Source of the DNA: Bacillota bacterium
Lineage (GTDB): Bacteria > Bacillota > Bacilli > Tumebacillales > Effusibacillaceae
Direction of reading: 5' to 3'
Length of the DNA: 6,777 bases
Assembly: GCA_020059765.1 (NCBI GenBank)
Contig: JAGVBM010000149.1
Coordinates: forward strand, 1-6,777
Shown: positions 1 to 5,540 of the stretch, piece after piece
How positions within the stretch are numbered: position 1 is the stretch's first letter
Layout of the letters: the number at the start of each line of letters is the position of its first letter
Position numbers and translations under genes: made by a program
The notes under the pieces: generated by a model
Told to the model about the DNA's origin: nothing
The model's input: the letters and a program-made list of their open reading frames with translations, nothing else
Database searches by the model: none

Positions 1-1
1 A

Positions 2-1102
2 GGGGAAGAAGGCAAGTTTTACGTCTGGCGGCCGGAAGAAATCCTGCAGATCCTCGGTGAACGGGAAGGCGAGATCTTCTGCCGCTGCTACAATGTGACG
101 GACGAAGGAAACTTTGAGCACGGGGCGACGCATCTCAACCTGATCGACACCGACCATGACGCAATCGCTGAAGCCTATCAAATAAGCGGCGAAGAATTGA
201 GCCGTCTGCTGGAGGAAGCGCGCAAGAAACTGTTTGACGCGCGGGAACAAAGGGTGCACCCGCACAAGGACGACAAAATCCTGACTTCCTGGAACGGGCT
301 GATGATCGCGGCTCTTGCCAAAGGCGCCCGGGTGTTGGGGGAAGAACGCTACTTGCAGGCGGCGAACAAGGCGGTGAATTTCATCAAAGCCAAGCTGCGG
401 CGGGACGACGGACGTTTGCTGGCTCGTTATCGGGACGGGGAAGCAGCGTTTCCTTCCTATCTGGACGACTATGCGTTTCTCGTCTGGGGACTGCTGGAAC
501 TGTATGAGGCGGATTGGGATCTAACCCACCTCGATGACGCGATCGAACTGACGAAAGAGATGATCCGGCTGTTTTGGGATGATGAGCAGGGCGGATTTTT
601 CTTCTACGGCAATGACAGCGAACAGTTGCTGGCCCGACCGAAAGAACTGTATGACGGGGCGATTCCTTCCGGCAACTCGGTTGCCGCGATGAACCTGCTG
701 CGGCTTGCCCGCATGACGGAAGATCCGCAGTTTGACAAACTGGCGGAACGGCAGATCCAGGCGTTTTCCGGCAACATCAAGGCGTATCCGGCGGGGTATA
801 CGCATATGCTGATGGCCTTGCAGTTTGCCATGTACGGCAGCAAGGAGATCGTCATCGCGGGCGATCCGGAAGCTGACGATACGAAAGCGATGCTGCAGAT
901 CGTCCGTTCTTCCTTCTTGCCGCAGGCGGTGGTCGTGTTGAATCCACTGGGCCGCGAGGAGGAAGTCAAGCGGCGGCTGCCCTTTACCGAAGGAAAATCG
1001 GCCAGAGACAACAAGGCAACCGCCTACGTCTGCGAAAATTATGCGTGCCTGGCGCCGACGACCGACCCGAAAAAACTGCAAGAGATGCTGCAATCCCTGT
1101 GA
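2..1102 (+). CDS. yyaL: YyaL/SPATA20-family protein, C-terminal part (5' end outside window)
   Basis: The reading frame is open from base 2 to a TGA at 1100-1102, giving 366 visible residues. Family members run to about 690 residues, so roughly the N-terminal half, including the DUF255 thioredoxin-like domain, lies off the left edge. The frame is open upstream of the first ATG (base 95) and reads GEEGKFYVW..EEI, typical of the family just after the thioredoxin-like domain, so 95 is not a true start. The visible part is the six-hairpin glycosidase-like helical barrel. Its hallmarks are HPHKDDKILTSWNGLMIAA near visible residues 86-104, PSYLDDYAF, a DGAIPSGNS motif, and a C-terminal CENYACLAPTTD segment with a C-x4-C pair. 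The biochemical role of YyaL is not well defined; an N-acylglucosamine epimerase-like fold has been proposed. It is separated from glpP by 180 nt with promoter-like signals, so I infer it is not part of the downstream operon. No intrinsic terminator of its own lies directly after the stop. Confidence 0.9.
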   Translation, partial: GEEGKFYVWRPEEILQILGEREGEIFCRCYNVTDEGNFEHGATHLNLIDTDHDAIAEAYQISGEELSRLLEEARKKLFDAREQRVHPHKDDKILTSWNGLMIAALAKGARVLGEERYLQAANKAVNFIKAKLRRDDGRLLARYRDGEAAFPSYLDDYAFLVWGLLELYEADWDLTHLDDAIELTKEMIRLFWDDEQGGFFFYGNDSEQLLARPKELYDGAIPSGNSVAAMNLLRLARMTEDPQFDKLAERQIQAFSGNIKAYPAGYTHMLMALQFAMYGSKEIVIAGDPEADDTKAMLQIVRSSFLPQAVVVLNPLGREEEVKRRLPFTEGKSARDNKATAYVCENYACLAPTTDPKKLQEMLQSL

Positions 1103-1110
1103 TGTTCACA

Positions 1111-1149
1111 TTCACTATTTTTTAACAATTCGTTCATATCGAATTAAAA
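1111..1149 (+). promoter_or_regulatory. Candidate PhoP box (four TTNANN hexamers, 11-bp period)
   Basis: Hexamers TTCACT (1111-1116), TTAACA (1122-1127), TTCATA (1133-1138) and TTAAAA (1144-1149) are each separated by exactly 5 nt. The Bacillus PhoP consensus is TT(A/C/T)A(C/T)A repeated with about 5-nt spacing. The second and third hexamers match it fully and the first and fourth have one mismatch each. A further TTCACA (1105-1110) abuts the first hexamer but is out of phase. Ugp importers belong to the Pho regulon in enterobacteria, so a phosphate-starvation signal in front of this operon makes functional sense. The AT-rich background raises the chance of accidental TTNANN words, but four in phase within 39 nt are hard to dismiss. 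PhoP binding itself is inferred. Confidence 0.6.
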
Positions 1150-1189
1150 GTGGAGGGGTATTGTAAAAGAGACAAGTAGATATCGAATT
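1127..1189 (+). repeat. CGAATT half-site repeats: dyad plus 10-bp direct repeat
   Basis: AATTCG (1127-1132) and CGAATT (1140-1145) form a perfect 6-bp inverted repeat with a 7-nt spacer. The 10-mer ATATCGAATT occurs at 1136-1145 and again at 1180-1189, 44 bp apart. The three half-sites flank the proposed -10 element. They could be an operator for an unidentified dimeric regulator. The first two overlap the candidate PhoP hexamers, so part of the similarity may be a by-product of that array. Confidence 0.4.
1159..1164 (+). promoter_or_regulatory. Possible -10 element of the glpP-ugp promoter
   Basis: TATTGT matches TATAAT at four positions, including the conserved TA at the start and the final T. 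A transcription start about 7 nt downstream, near 1171, would put the candidate PhoP box at roughly -22 to -60. That is the core activation region described for PhoP-activated Bacillus promoters, which often lack a good -35. No good -35 hexamer lies 16-18 nt upstream of this element. An alternative sigma-A reading is TTAACA (1122-1127), a 16-nt spacer and TTAAAA (1144-1149), which has a weak -10. The exact start site cannot be decided from sequence. Confidence 0.35.
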
Positions 1190-1202
1190 GGTGGAGCCAA
1201 GG

Positions 1203-1261
1203 AGAACCTTTGATAGATTACCGGAACGTTGTGTTCTTGGTGTGTCTGTTAAAGGTTTTTT
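1203..1261 (+). terminator. Leader terminator hairpin, likely GlpP-responsive
   Basis: Bases 1205-1217 pair with 1245-1257 in a continuous 13-bp stem (11 Watson-Crick pairs and two G-T wobbles). An inner arm (ACC 1220-1222 with GGT 1239-1241, then GAAC 1224-1227 with GTTC 1233-1236) closes a 5-nt loop at 1228-1232. A run of six T (1256-1261) sits at the 3' foot. It ends 21 nt before the glpP start, inside the predicted leader. In Bacillus subtilis, GlpP overcomes leader terminators ahead of glpD and glpFK when glycerol-3-phosphate is present, so the same mode is inferred here. An alternative 4-bp stem, AAGG 1199-1202 with CCTT 1207-1210, would use part of the terminator 5' arm and could act as antiterminator. 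The hairpin could also simply terminate yyaL transcription. Confidence 0.65.
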
Positions 1262-1269
1262 GTGTTCCA

Positions 1270-1274
1270 GGGAG
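1270..1274 (+). promoter_or_regulatory. Ribosome binding site deciding the glpP start
   Basis: GGGAG lies 8 nt upstream of ATG 1283. It is inside the longer frame that could begin with GTG at 1262, which has no purine-rich site before it and sits in the terminator T-run. This favours 1283 as the start. Confidence 0.6.
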
Positions 1275-1282
1275 ACGATGGA

Positions 1283-1900
1283 ATGATGAAACATGCGAGA
1301 GACGCAAGCGTCATGCAAACCGCATTCTATGACAAGCTGACTCAGCACAAAAAGATTGCGTCCGTCAAAAAAGCAAAAGACATCGAACGCGCTCTGACAT
1401 CCGAGATCAGCGCGGTGGTGCTGTCCATCGGAAACATCGCCATCATTAAACGGTATGTGGATCTTTTCAAGGCGCACGATTTCCCTGTTTTTTTGCATCT
1501 GGAACGGTTGGGAGGCATCAGCCACGACCGGGAAGGAATCGATTTTCTGGCGCATTATGTAAGGCCGACCGGCATCGTCAGCACACGCAACAGCCTGATC
1601 ATGCAGGCGAAAAAACAGGGGTTGCTCACAATCCAGCGGCTGTTCCTGGTGGACAGCGACGCCTATCAAACCGGCCTGCAATCGGTGCGGGAGTCGATGC
1701 CAGACGCGGTGGAAATCATGCCCGCCCTGCTGCCGGAAATCATCGCGGAGTTCCGGGAGCAAATCCCGCTTCCGATTATTGCCGGGGGATTGCTCCGCAA
1801 CAGGCGGCAGATGGCGGAGGCGTTGCGCTATGGCGCGATCGCGGTATCCATGGGAGATTATCGGCTTTGGAAGGAGAACCTCACGATTGAAACAGATTAA
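1283..1900 (+). CDS. glpP: Glycerol-3-phosphate-responsive antiterminator GlpP
   Basis: GlpP is a cytoplasmic TIM-barrel-like RNA-binding protein. With glycerol-3-phosphate bound, it prevents termination in leader transcripts of glycerol genes. The 205-residue product fits the family (192 in B. subtilis). Signature segments seen are VFLHLERLGGISHDREGIDFL (about 69-89), RPTGIVSTRNSLIMQAKKQGL (94-114), IQRLFLVDSDAY (117-128), and the phosphate-site-like PIIAGGL plus GAIAVSM near 164-190. The usual His-x-Asp-Leu pattern after the fourth strand reads HLERL here, a conservative change. ATG 1283 is preferred over GTG 1262 because of the ribosome binding site at 1270; ATG 1286 is also possible. The gene follows a leader hairpin that may be its own target. 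It overlaps the next gene by 14 nt, implying translational coupling. Family assignment is secure; targets and autoregulation are inferred. Confidence 0.9.
   Translation: MMKHARDASVMQTAFYDKLTQHKKIASVKKAKDIERALTSEISAVVLSIGNIAIIKRYVDLFKAHDFPVFLHLERLGGISHDREGIDFLAHYVRPTGIVSTRNSLIMQAKKQGLLTIQRLFLVDSDAYQTGLQSVRESMPDAVEIMPALLPEIIAEFREQIPLPIIAGGLLRNRRQMAEALRYGAIAVSMGDYRLWKENLTIETD
1871..1877 (+). promoter_or_regulatory. Ribosome binding site deciding a TTG start
   Basis: AAGGAGA inside the 3' end of glpP lies 9 nt before TTG 1887. This is the only in-frame start with a good site just before the conserved FDLDGT motif. The surrounding 11-mer AAGGAGAACCT also occurs in the glpP leader at 1199-1209. 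Confidence 0.75.
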
Positions 1901-2558
1901 CTGCCTTCTTTTCGATTTGGACGGAACTTTGCTGGACAGCCGGGATTCGGTCATTGATGCACTGTACGACACGTCTGCCCGGTTTTTGCCGGGGATGTTT
2001 TCACGGAATGATCTGCTGCAGCGGTTCGGGGAATCACTTGACGATTTTATGCGGGACGTGGAGGGCCGATTGCCGGATGCAGCGGCCAAGGAAATGTTTC
2101 TGGAAGCTTATTTCACTCATATCCGGCAGCACCAAGACAAGAACGTCCGGCTGTTCCCCGGTGTGAAAGAAGGCTTGCAGCAATTGAAACGTTACGGTTT
2201 CCAGCTCGGAATTGTGACCAACAAACAATACGATCTGACGGTAGCCGACCTGCGGTTGGCAGAAATTCTGAACTTGTTTGATACGATTGTCGCCTTGGAT
2301 CATGTGCGGGCAGGCAAACCGGCGGCTGAACCGGTAACGCTTGCCATCCGCCGGTTAAGGGCGGATCCCGGCTCTGTCTTGATGATCGGCGACAGCCGAT
2401 ACGATGTGTTGGCCGCACAAGCGGCAAGTGTCAAAAGTGCGGTGCTTGAATGGTACGGCAAGGAAGAGTGGCAGAACCCGGTTCCTGACAGGCGATATGC
2501 CAATTTTGACCAGTTGATCGAAGAGCTGGCCAGCGTCGATTTGCCTCGAAGAACGTAA
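1887..2558 (+). CDS. HAD-superfamily phosphatase (PpaX/Gph-like)
   Basis: This is a 223-residue soluble hydrolase of the haloacid dehalogenase superfamily, subfamily I with an alpha-helical cap. Visible motifs are motif I FDLDGTLLDS (D10 nucleophile, D12 acid/base), motif II Thr111 in GIVTNK, motif III Lys144 in AGKPAAEP, and motif IV GDSRYD (D169, D173). The catalytic set is complete. Length and layout match PpaX pyrophosphatase (216 residues in B. subtilis) and phosphoglycolate phosphatase. Sequence alone does not fix the substrate. The start is TTG 1887, supported by the ribosome binding site at 1871; the longer frame from 1779 translates glpP sequence out of frame. The 14-nt overlap with glpP and the downstream Ugp importer suggest a phosphoester from imported glycerol-3-phosphate, or pyrophosphate, as substrate. 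That is inference from context only. Confidence 0.85.
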   Translation: MKQINCLLFDLDGTLLDSRDSVIDALYDTSARFLPGMFSRNDLLQRFGESLDDFMRDVEGRLPDAAAKEMFLEAYFTHIRQHQDKNVRLFPGVKEGLQQLKRYGFQLGIVTNKQYDLTVADLRLAEILNLFDTIVALDHVRAGKPAAEPVTLAIRRLRADPGSVLMIGDSRYDVLAAQAASVKSAVLEWYGKEEWQNPVPDRRYANFDQLIEELASVDLPRRT

Positions 2559-2561
2559 ACG

Positions 2562-2577
2562 GTCGGCTCCTGCCGGC
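2562..2577 (+). other. Small hairpin between the HAD gene and ugpC
   Basis: GTCGGC (2562-2567) pairs with GCCGGC (2572-2577) around a TCCT loop, giving six pairs including one G-T wobble. No T-run follows; the ugpC ribosome binding site begins 6 nt later. It is therefore not an intrinsic terminator. It could be a stability or processing element separating the regulator/phosphatase from the transporter message, or simply chance. Confidence 0.3.
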
Positions 2578-2597
2578 AACGCAAGGAGGACAACCCT

Positions 2598-3752
2598 ATG
2601 GCAGAAGTGGTGTTGAAACAGATTGTGAAAACATTTGACCGGCAAACCGTCATTCAACAGTTGGACCTGACCATTTCCAACGGTTCGTTTACGGTGCTGG
2701 TCGGCCCGTCCGGCTGCGGAAAAACCACCACGCTGCGGATGATCGCCGGTCTTGAAACGGTCACCGAAGGAGAGATTTGGATCGGCGACCAGAAAGTGAA
2801 CGATCTGCCGCCTGGCAAACGCGATTTGGCAATGGTCTTTCAGAACTACGCCCTCTATCCGACGATGACTGTCAAGGAAAATATCGAATTCGGACTGAAA
2901 AATCGCAAAGTCCGCAAAGAAGAACGGGAACAATTGATCCGGGAAATCGCGGAGATTGTGGGCTTGAGCGATTATTTGCAGCGCAAGCCGTCCACCTTGT
3001 CGGGCGGTCAGCGGCAGCGCGTGGCGCTGGCTCGCGCCATGGTGAAAAAACCGAAAGTGTTTTTGATGGACGAACCGCTGTCCAATCTGGACGCGACACT
3101 GCGCCATCAAATGCGGACGGAACTGATCGAACTGCACAAGCAATTGGGCGCTACCTTCATCTATGTCACACACGATCAAGTGGAAGCCATGTCGATGGGC
3201 GATCAGATCGTGGTGATGGATCGGGGGCGAATCCAACAAACGGCTTCACCGATGGAACTGTATCAGGAACCGGCCAATCGATTTGTTGCCCGGTTTATCG
3301 GCACCCCGTCCATGAATATCCTGACATTGCCCGATCTGCCCGGCCTCCAGCTCGGTATCCGGCCGGAACGGGTCATGTTGATCCGGGAAGACGGAAGCGC
3401 GTTTTCGTTTCATGCGGAATGGCAGCGGACGAAGCCGGATCTGCAGCGGGCGGACAATCCCCCGGAAGGAATTTCCGCTGAAGGCGTCATTCTGGGACGG
3501 GAAGTGCTGGGGGCGGAGACACTTTACAAAGTGCAGACCCAGCTTGGAGCGTTTGCCGTGAAAAGCCACTCGGATCTTTTGCTGAACCAGGATGAGAAGG
3601 TCCTTGTCCGACTGCGGAAGCAGGATTTGTATTTCTTTGATGCTGCCGCAGGGCAACGTGTTCGTGAACAGGATGCATTTGCCCGGCATGCACTGGAAGC
3701 GATCTTGTCTCCTCTTACGGAACCTGCTGTGCTCGGGGTGGGAGGGCGATAG
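2598..3752 (+). CDS. ugpC: ABC importer ATP-binding subunit, UgpC/MsmK/MalK type
   Basis: This 384-residue ATPase powers the importer encoded downstream and acts as a homodimer at the inner face of the membrane. Motifs in order are Walker A GPSGCGKTT (36-44), Q-loop Q82 in FQNYALYP, signature LSGGQRQR (134-141), Walker B VFLMDEP with Glu159, D-loop SNLD (162-165) and switch His192 in THD. Residues from about 240 on form the OB/TOBE regulatory domain typical of the MalK/UgpC (CUT1) group, including GTPSMNIL and LGIRPE. The length slightly exceeds E. coli UgpC (about 356). ATG 2598 follows AAGGAGGA (2583-2590) by 7 nt. The stop is 1 nt from the ugpA start. UgpC and multi-sugar ATPases are close relatives; the assignment to a glycerol-3-phosphate system rests on the linked glpP and ugpB-like genes. 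Confidence 0.9.
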   Translation: MAEVVLKQIVKTFDRQTVIQQLDLTISNGSFTVLVGPSGCGKTTTLRMIAGLETVTEGEIWIGDQKVNDLPPGKRDLAMVFQNYALYPTMTVKENIEFGLKNRKVRKEEREQLIREIAEIVGLSDYLQRKPSTLSGGQRQRVALARAMVKKPKVFLMDEPLSNLDATLRHQMRTELIELHKQLGATFIYVTHDQVEAMSMGDQIVVMDRGRIQQTASPMELYQEPANRFVARFIGTPSMNILTLPDLPGLQLGIRPERVMLIREDGSAFSFHAEWQRTKPDLQRADNPPEGISAEGVILGREVLGAETLYKVQTQLGAFAVKSHSDLLLNQDEKVLVRLRKQDLYFFDAAAGQRVREQDAFARHALEAILSPLTEPAVLGVGGR

Positions 3753-3753
3753 G

Positions 3754-4650
3754 ATGAATCAGCAAATGTCGATTCTGGAACGGCTGTGGATGCCGGTCAG
3801 GCCCTACCTCTTTGTACTGCCGGCTTTGCTGGTGTTTCTGGCGTTTTTTCTGTATCCCATCGGCTATATGATCTATCTCAGCTTCACCTCTTGGAATTTT
3901 ATCAGTCCGGACAAGGAGTTTGTCGGTATCGCCAATTATCTGGAACTGTTTGCCGAACCGGAGTTTCATCAGGTCTTGTTCAATACGTTTCTCTATACCT
4001 TGCTGACGGTCAGTTTGTCGCTGGGCATTTCTCTGCTGTTGGCGCTGTGGCTGAATCGCCGGGGAAGCCTGTACGGCATCGTGCAGGGAGCGATTTTCAG
4101 TCCGTATATCATTTCTCTGGTGTCGGTGTCCCTCCTCTGGATGTGGATGATGGATCCCCGCTACGGACTGCTCAATTGGGTGCTCAATTGGTTCGGGCTG
4201 CCCCCGTCCAAATGGCTGACCGACACCGATTCGGCCATCTACGGATTGATTCTTGTCAGCGTCTGGAAGATCGTCGGATACAACACACTGGTGTTTATCG
4301 CAGGATTGCAGAGCATCCCCCGGGAGATTTACGAAGCGGCTGCCATGGACCGGTCGCCGGTCTGGAGGACATTCTCGAAAATCACGATTCCCATGCTGTC
4401 TCCCACCCTGTTTTTCCTGTTGGTGATCAATACGATCAACTCGTTTCAGGTATTTGACACGGTTCAGGTGATGACCCAAGGCGGACCGGTCAACAGCACC
4501 AACATGCTGGTCTACTACATCTATGAAAACGGCTTTGATTTTTTCAAAATCGGCTACGCATCGGCGGCAGGTGTGGTGCTGCTGTTGATCGTCGGCATCC
4601 TGACCGTTTTTCACTTTCTGTTCTTGTCCAAAAGAGTTCATTACCGGTGA
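3754..4650 (+). CDS. ugpA: ABC importer permease, UgpA/MalF type
   Basis: This 298-residue inner-membrane subunit pairs with the next gene product to form the translocation channel. Six hydrophobic spans are visible at about 18-43, 78-102, 109-133, 160-184, 213-232 and 264-292. The cytoplasmic EAA coupling loop is EIYEAAAMDRSPVWRTF followed by SKITIP (191-213), which docks on UgpC. The conserved glycine normally found after EAAxxD is Arg200 here. ATG 3754 has GGGAGG (3740-3745) 8 nt upstream and sits 1 nt after the ugpC stop. The in-frame extension back to 3592 lies inside ugpC and is not coding. The TQGGPVNST segment near 241-249 is characteristic of CUT1 permeases. UgpA rather than a sugar permease is inferred from context. 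Confidence 0.88.
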   Translation: MNQQMSILERLWMPVRPYLFVLPALLVFLAFFLYPIGYMIYLSFTSWNFISPDKEFVGIANYLELFAEPEFHQVLFNTFLYTLLTVSLSLGISLLLALWLNRRGSLYGIVQGAIFSPYIISLVSVSLLWMWMMDPRYGLLNWVLNWFGLPPSKWLTDTDSAIYGLILVSVWKIVGYNTLVFIAGLQSIPREIYEAAAMDRSPVWRTFSKITIPMLSPTLFFLLVINTINSFQVFDTVQVMTQGGPVNSTNMLVYYIYENGFDFFKIGYASAAGVVLLLIVGILTVFHFLFLSKRVHYR

Positions 4651-4662
4651 GGGGGTGTGGGT

Positions 4663-5490
4663 ATGCCGCATGTGCACAAGATGCTGAAATGGCTTGAGCT
4701 GGCCGGAATGATGATGGTCGCCCTGATTTTTGTCTTTCCGTTTGTCTGGATGTTTCTGACATCCTTTAAAAGTTTGCAGGAAGTGATCCAGTTTCCGCCC
4801 CAATGGCTGCCGGAAACGTGGCTTTGGGAAAATGTCGTGAAAGCCTGGGATTCGGGTCCGTTTTTGACCTATTTCAGCAACAGCGTCCTGGTGGCGCTGA
4901 GCATCTTGATCCTGCAGTTTTTGACAGGTGTTCCGGCAGCTTATGCATTCGCCCGCTATCGCTTCAAGGGGCGCAATTGGCTGTTTGGATTGTCGTTGAT
5001 CGCACTGATGATTCCGCCGCAAATCACCTTTCTGCCGGTGTTTCTGGAATTGAGCCAGTGGAAACTGATCAATACGTTATGGGCCTTGATTCTTCCCTAT
5101 TCGGCGAGCGCCTTCGGCATTTTCCTGCTGCGTCAGGCTTTCATGCAAGTGCCGGAAGAGATTGTGGAAGCGGCACGTCTTGATCAGGCGAGCGAATGGC
5201 AGATCATGTGGAACCTCATGGTTCCCATGGCCAGGCCGGTGCTCGTAACCTTCGGCTTGTTCAGCTTCATCTATCACTGGAACGATTATTTCTGGCCGCT
5301 CGTGATGACCAACCAGGAACTGGTGCGCACCCTGCCGATTGGAATCGCCATGTTGAAACAATCGGAAGGAGGTGTTGCGTGGCATATTGTCATGGCCGGC
5401 AATCTGATTCTCGTGCTGCCGATCTTATTGATTTTCTTTCTTGCACAGCGGCAAATCATTCGGGCGTTCGTCTATTCGGGCGTCAAGTAA
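4663..5490 (+). CDS. ugpE: ABC importer permease, UgpE/MalG type
   Basis: This 275-residue inner-membrane permease is the second half of the channel. Hydrophobic spans lie near 12-34, 69-93, 104-128, 138-160, 190-212 and 243-265. The EAA loop is EEIVEAARLDQASEWQIMW then NLMVP (165-188), with the usual glycine replaced by Gln175. The segment SFIYHWNDYFWPL, the MAG segment and the terminal AQRQIIRAFVYSGVK resemble the E. coli UgpE C-terminus. ATG 4663 has GAGGGGG (4649-4655) 7 nt upstream; the alternative GTG 4657 would leave a 1-nt gap and is rejected. The gap to ugpA is 12 nt. The family is sure; the substrate is inferred. Confidence 0.88.
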   Translation: MPHVHKMLKWLELAGMMMVALIFVFPFVWMFLTSFKSLQEVIQFPPQWLPETWLWENVVKAWDSGPFLTYFSNSVLVALSILILQFLTGVPAAYAFARYRFKGRNWLFGLSLIALMIPPQITFLPVFLELSQWKLINTLWALILPYSASAFGIFLLRQAFMQVPEEIVEAARLDQASEWQIMWNLMVPMARPVLVTFGLFSFIYHWNDYFWPLVMTNQELVRTLPIGIAMLKQSEGGVAWHIVMAGNLILVLPILLIFFLAQRQIIRAFVYSGVK

Positions 5491-5492
5491 GG

Positions 5493-5540
5493 ATGAATGC
5501 GACGAAAAATATCGTGTCTAAAGGAGGACACCCTAAATGA
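5493..5540 (+). other. Possible 15-codon coupling ORF before ugpB
   Basis: ATG 5493 begins 3 nt after the ugpE stop and encodes MNATKNIVSKGGHPK. Its TGA (5538-5540) overlaps the ugpB ATG in an ATGA junction. It has only TAAGG directly abutting the ATG as a ribosome binding site, so initiation would depend on ribosomes finishing ugpE. It may carry ribosomes through to ugpB, or be chance. Confidence 0.15.

Noticed and set aside
1103..1135. Own intrinsic terminator for yyaL directly after its stop
   Set aside because: There is a T-run near 1118-1123 but no stem before it. The only terminator-like hairpin is 100 nt further on.
1161..1176. Catabolite-responsive (cre-like) site around TGTAAAAGAGACAA
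   Set aside because: Aligned to the cre consensus it misses several key positions, including the central CG and the terminal CA.
1210..1332. Possible 40-codon leader ORF from TTG 1210 after AAGGAG
   Set aside because: It would run through the terminator hairpin and overlap the glpP start. The start codon is weak, spacing is short at 5 nt, and the product shows no recognisable feature. Not supported as a gene.
1779..1886. N-terminal extension of the HAD protein
   Set aside because: This part is glpP read in another frame; it is Arg-rich and lies before the conserved HAD motif I, and TTG 1887 has a good ribosome binding site.
1115..2089. 324-codon open frame on the minus strand over glpP and the leader
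   Set aside because: It is antisense to glpP and the HAD gene, crosses the regulatory region, and shows no known motif.
2624..2640. cre-like TGAAAACATTTGAC inside ugpC
   Set aside because: The central CG and the terminal CA are not matched, and it lies in coding sequence.
3715..5022. 435-codon open frame on the minus strand across ugpA and ugpE
   Set aside because: It is antisense to two clear permease genes. The translation is rich in His, Gln, Arg and Asp without any recognisable domain, as expected from the shadow of hydrophobic codons.
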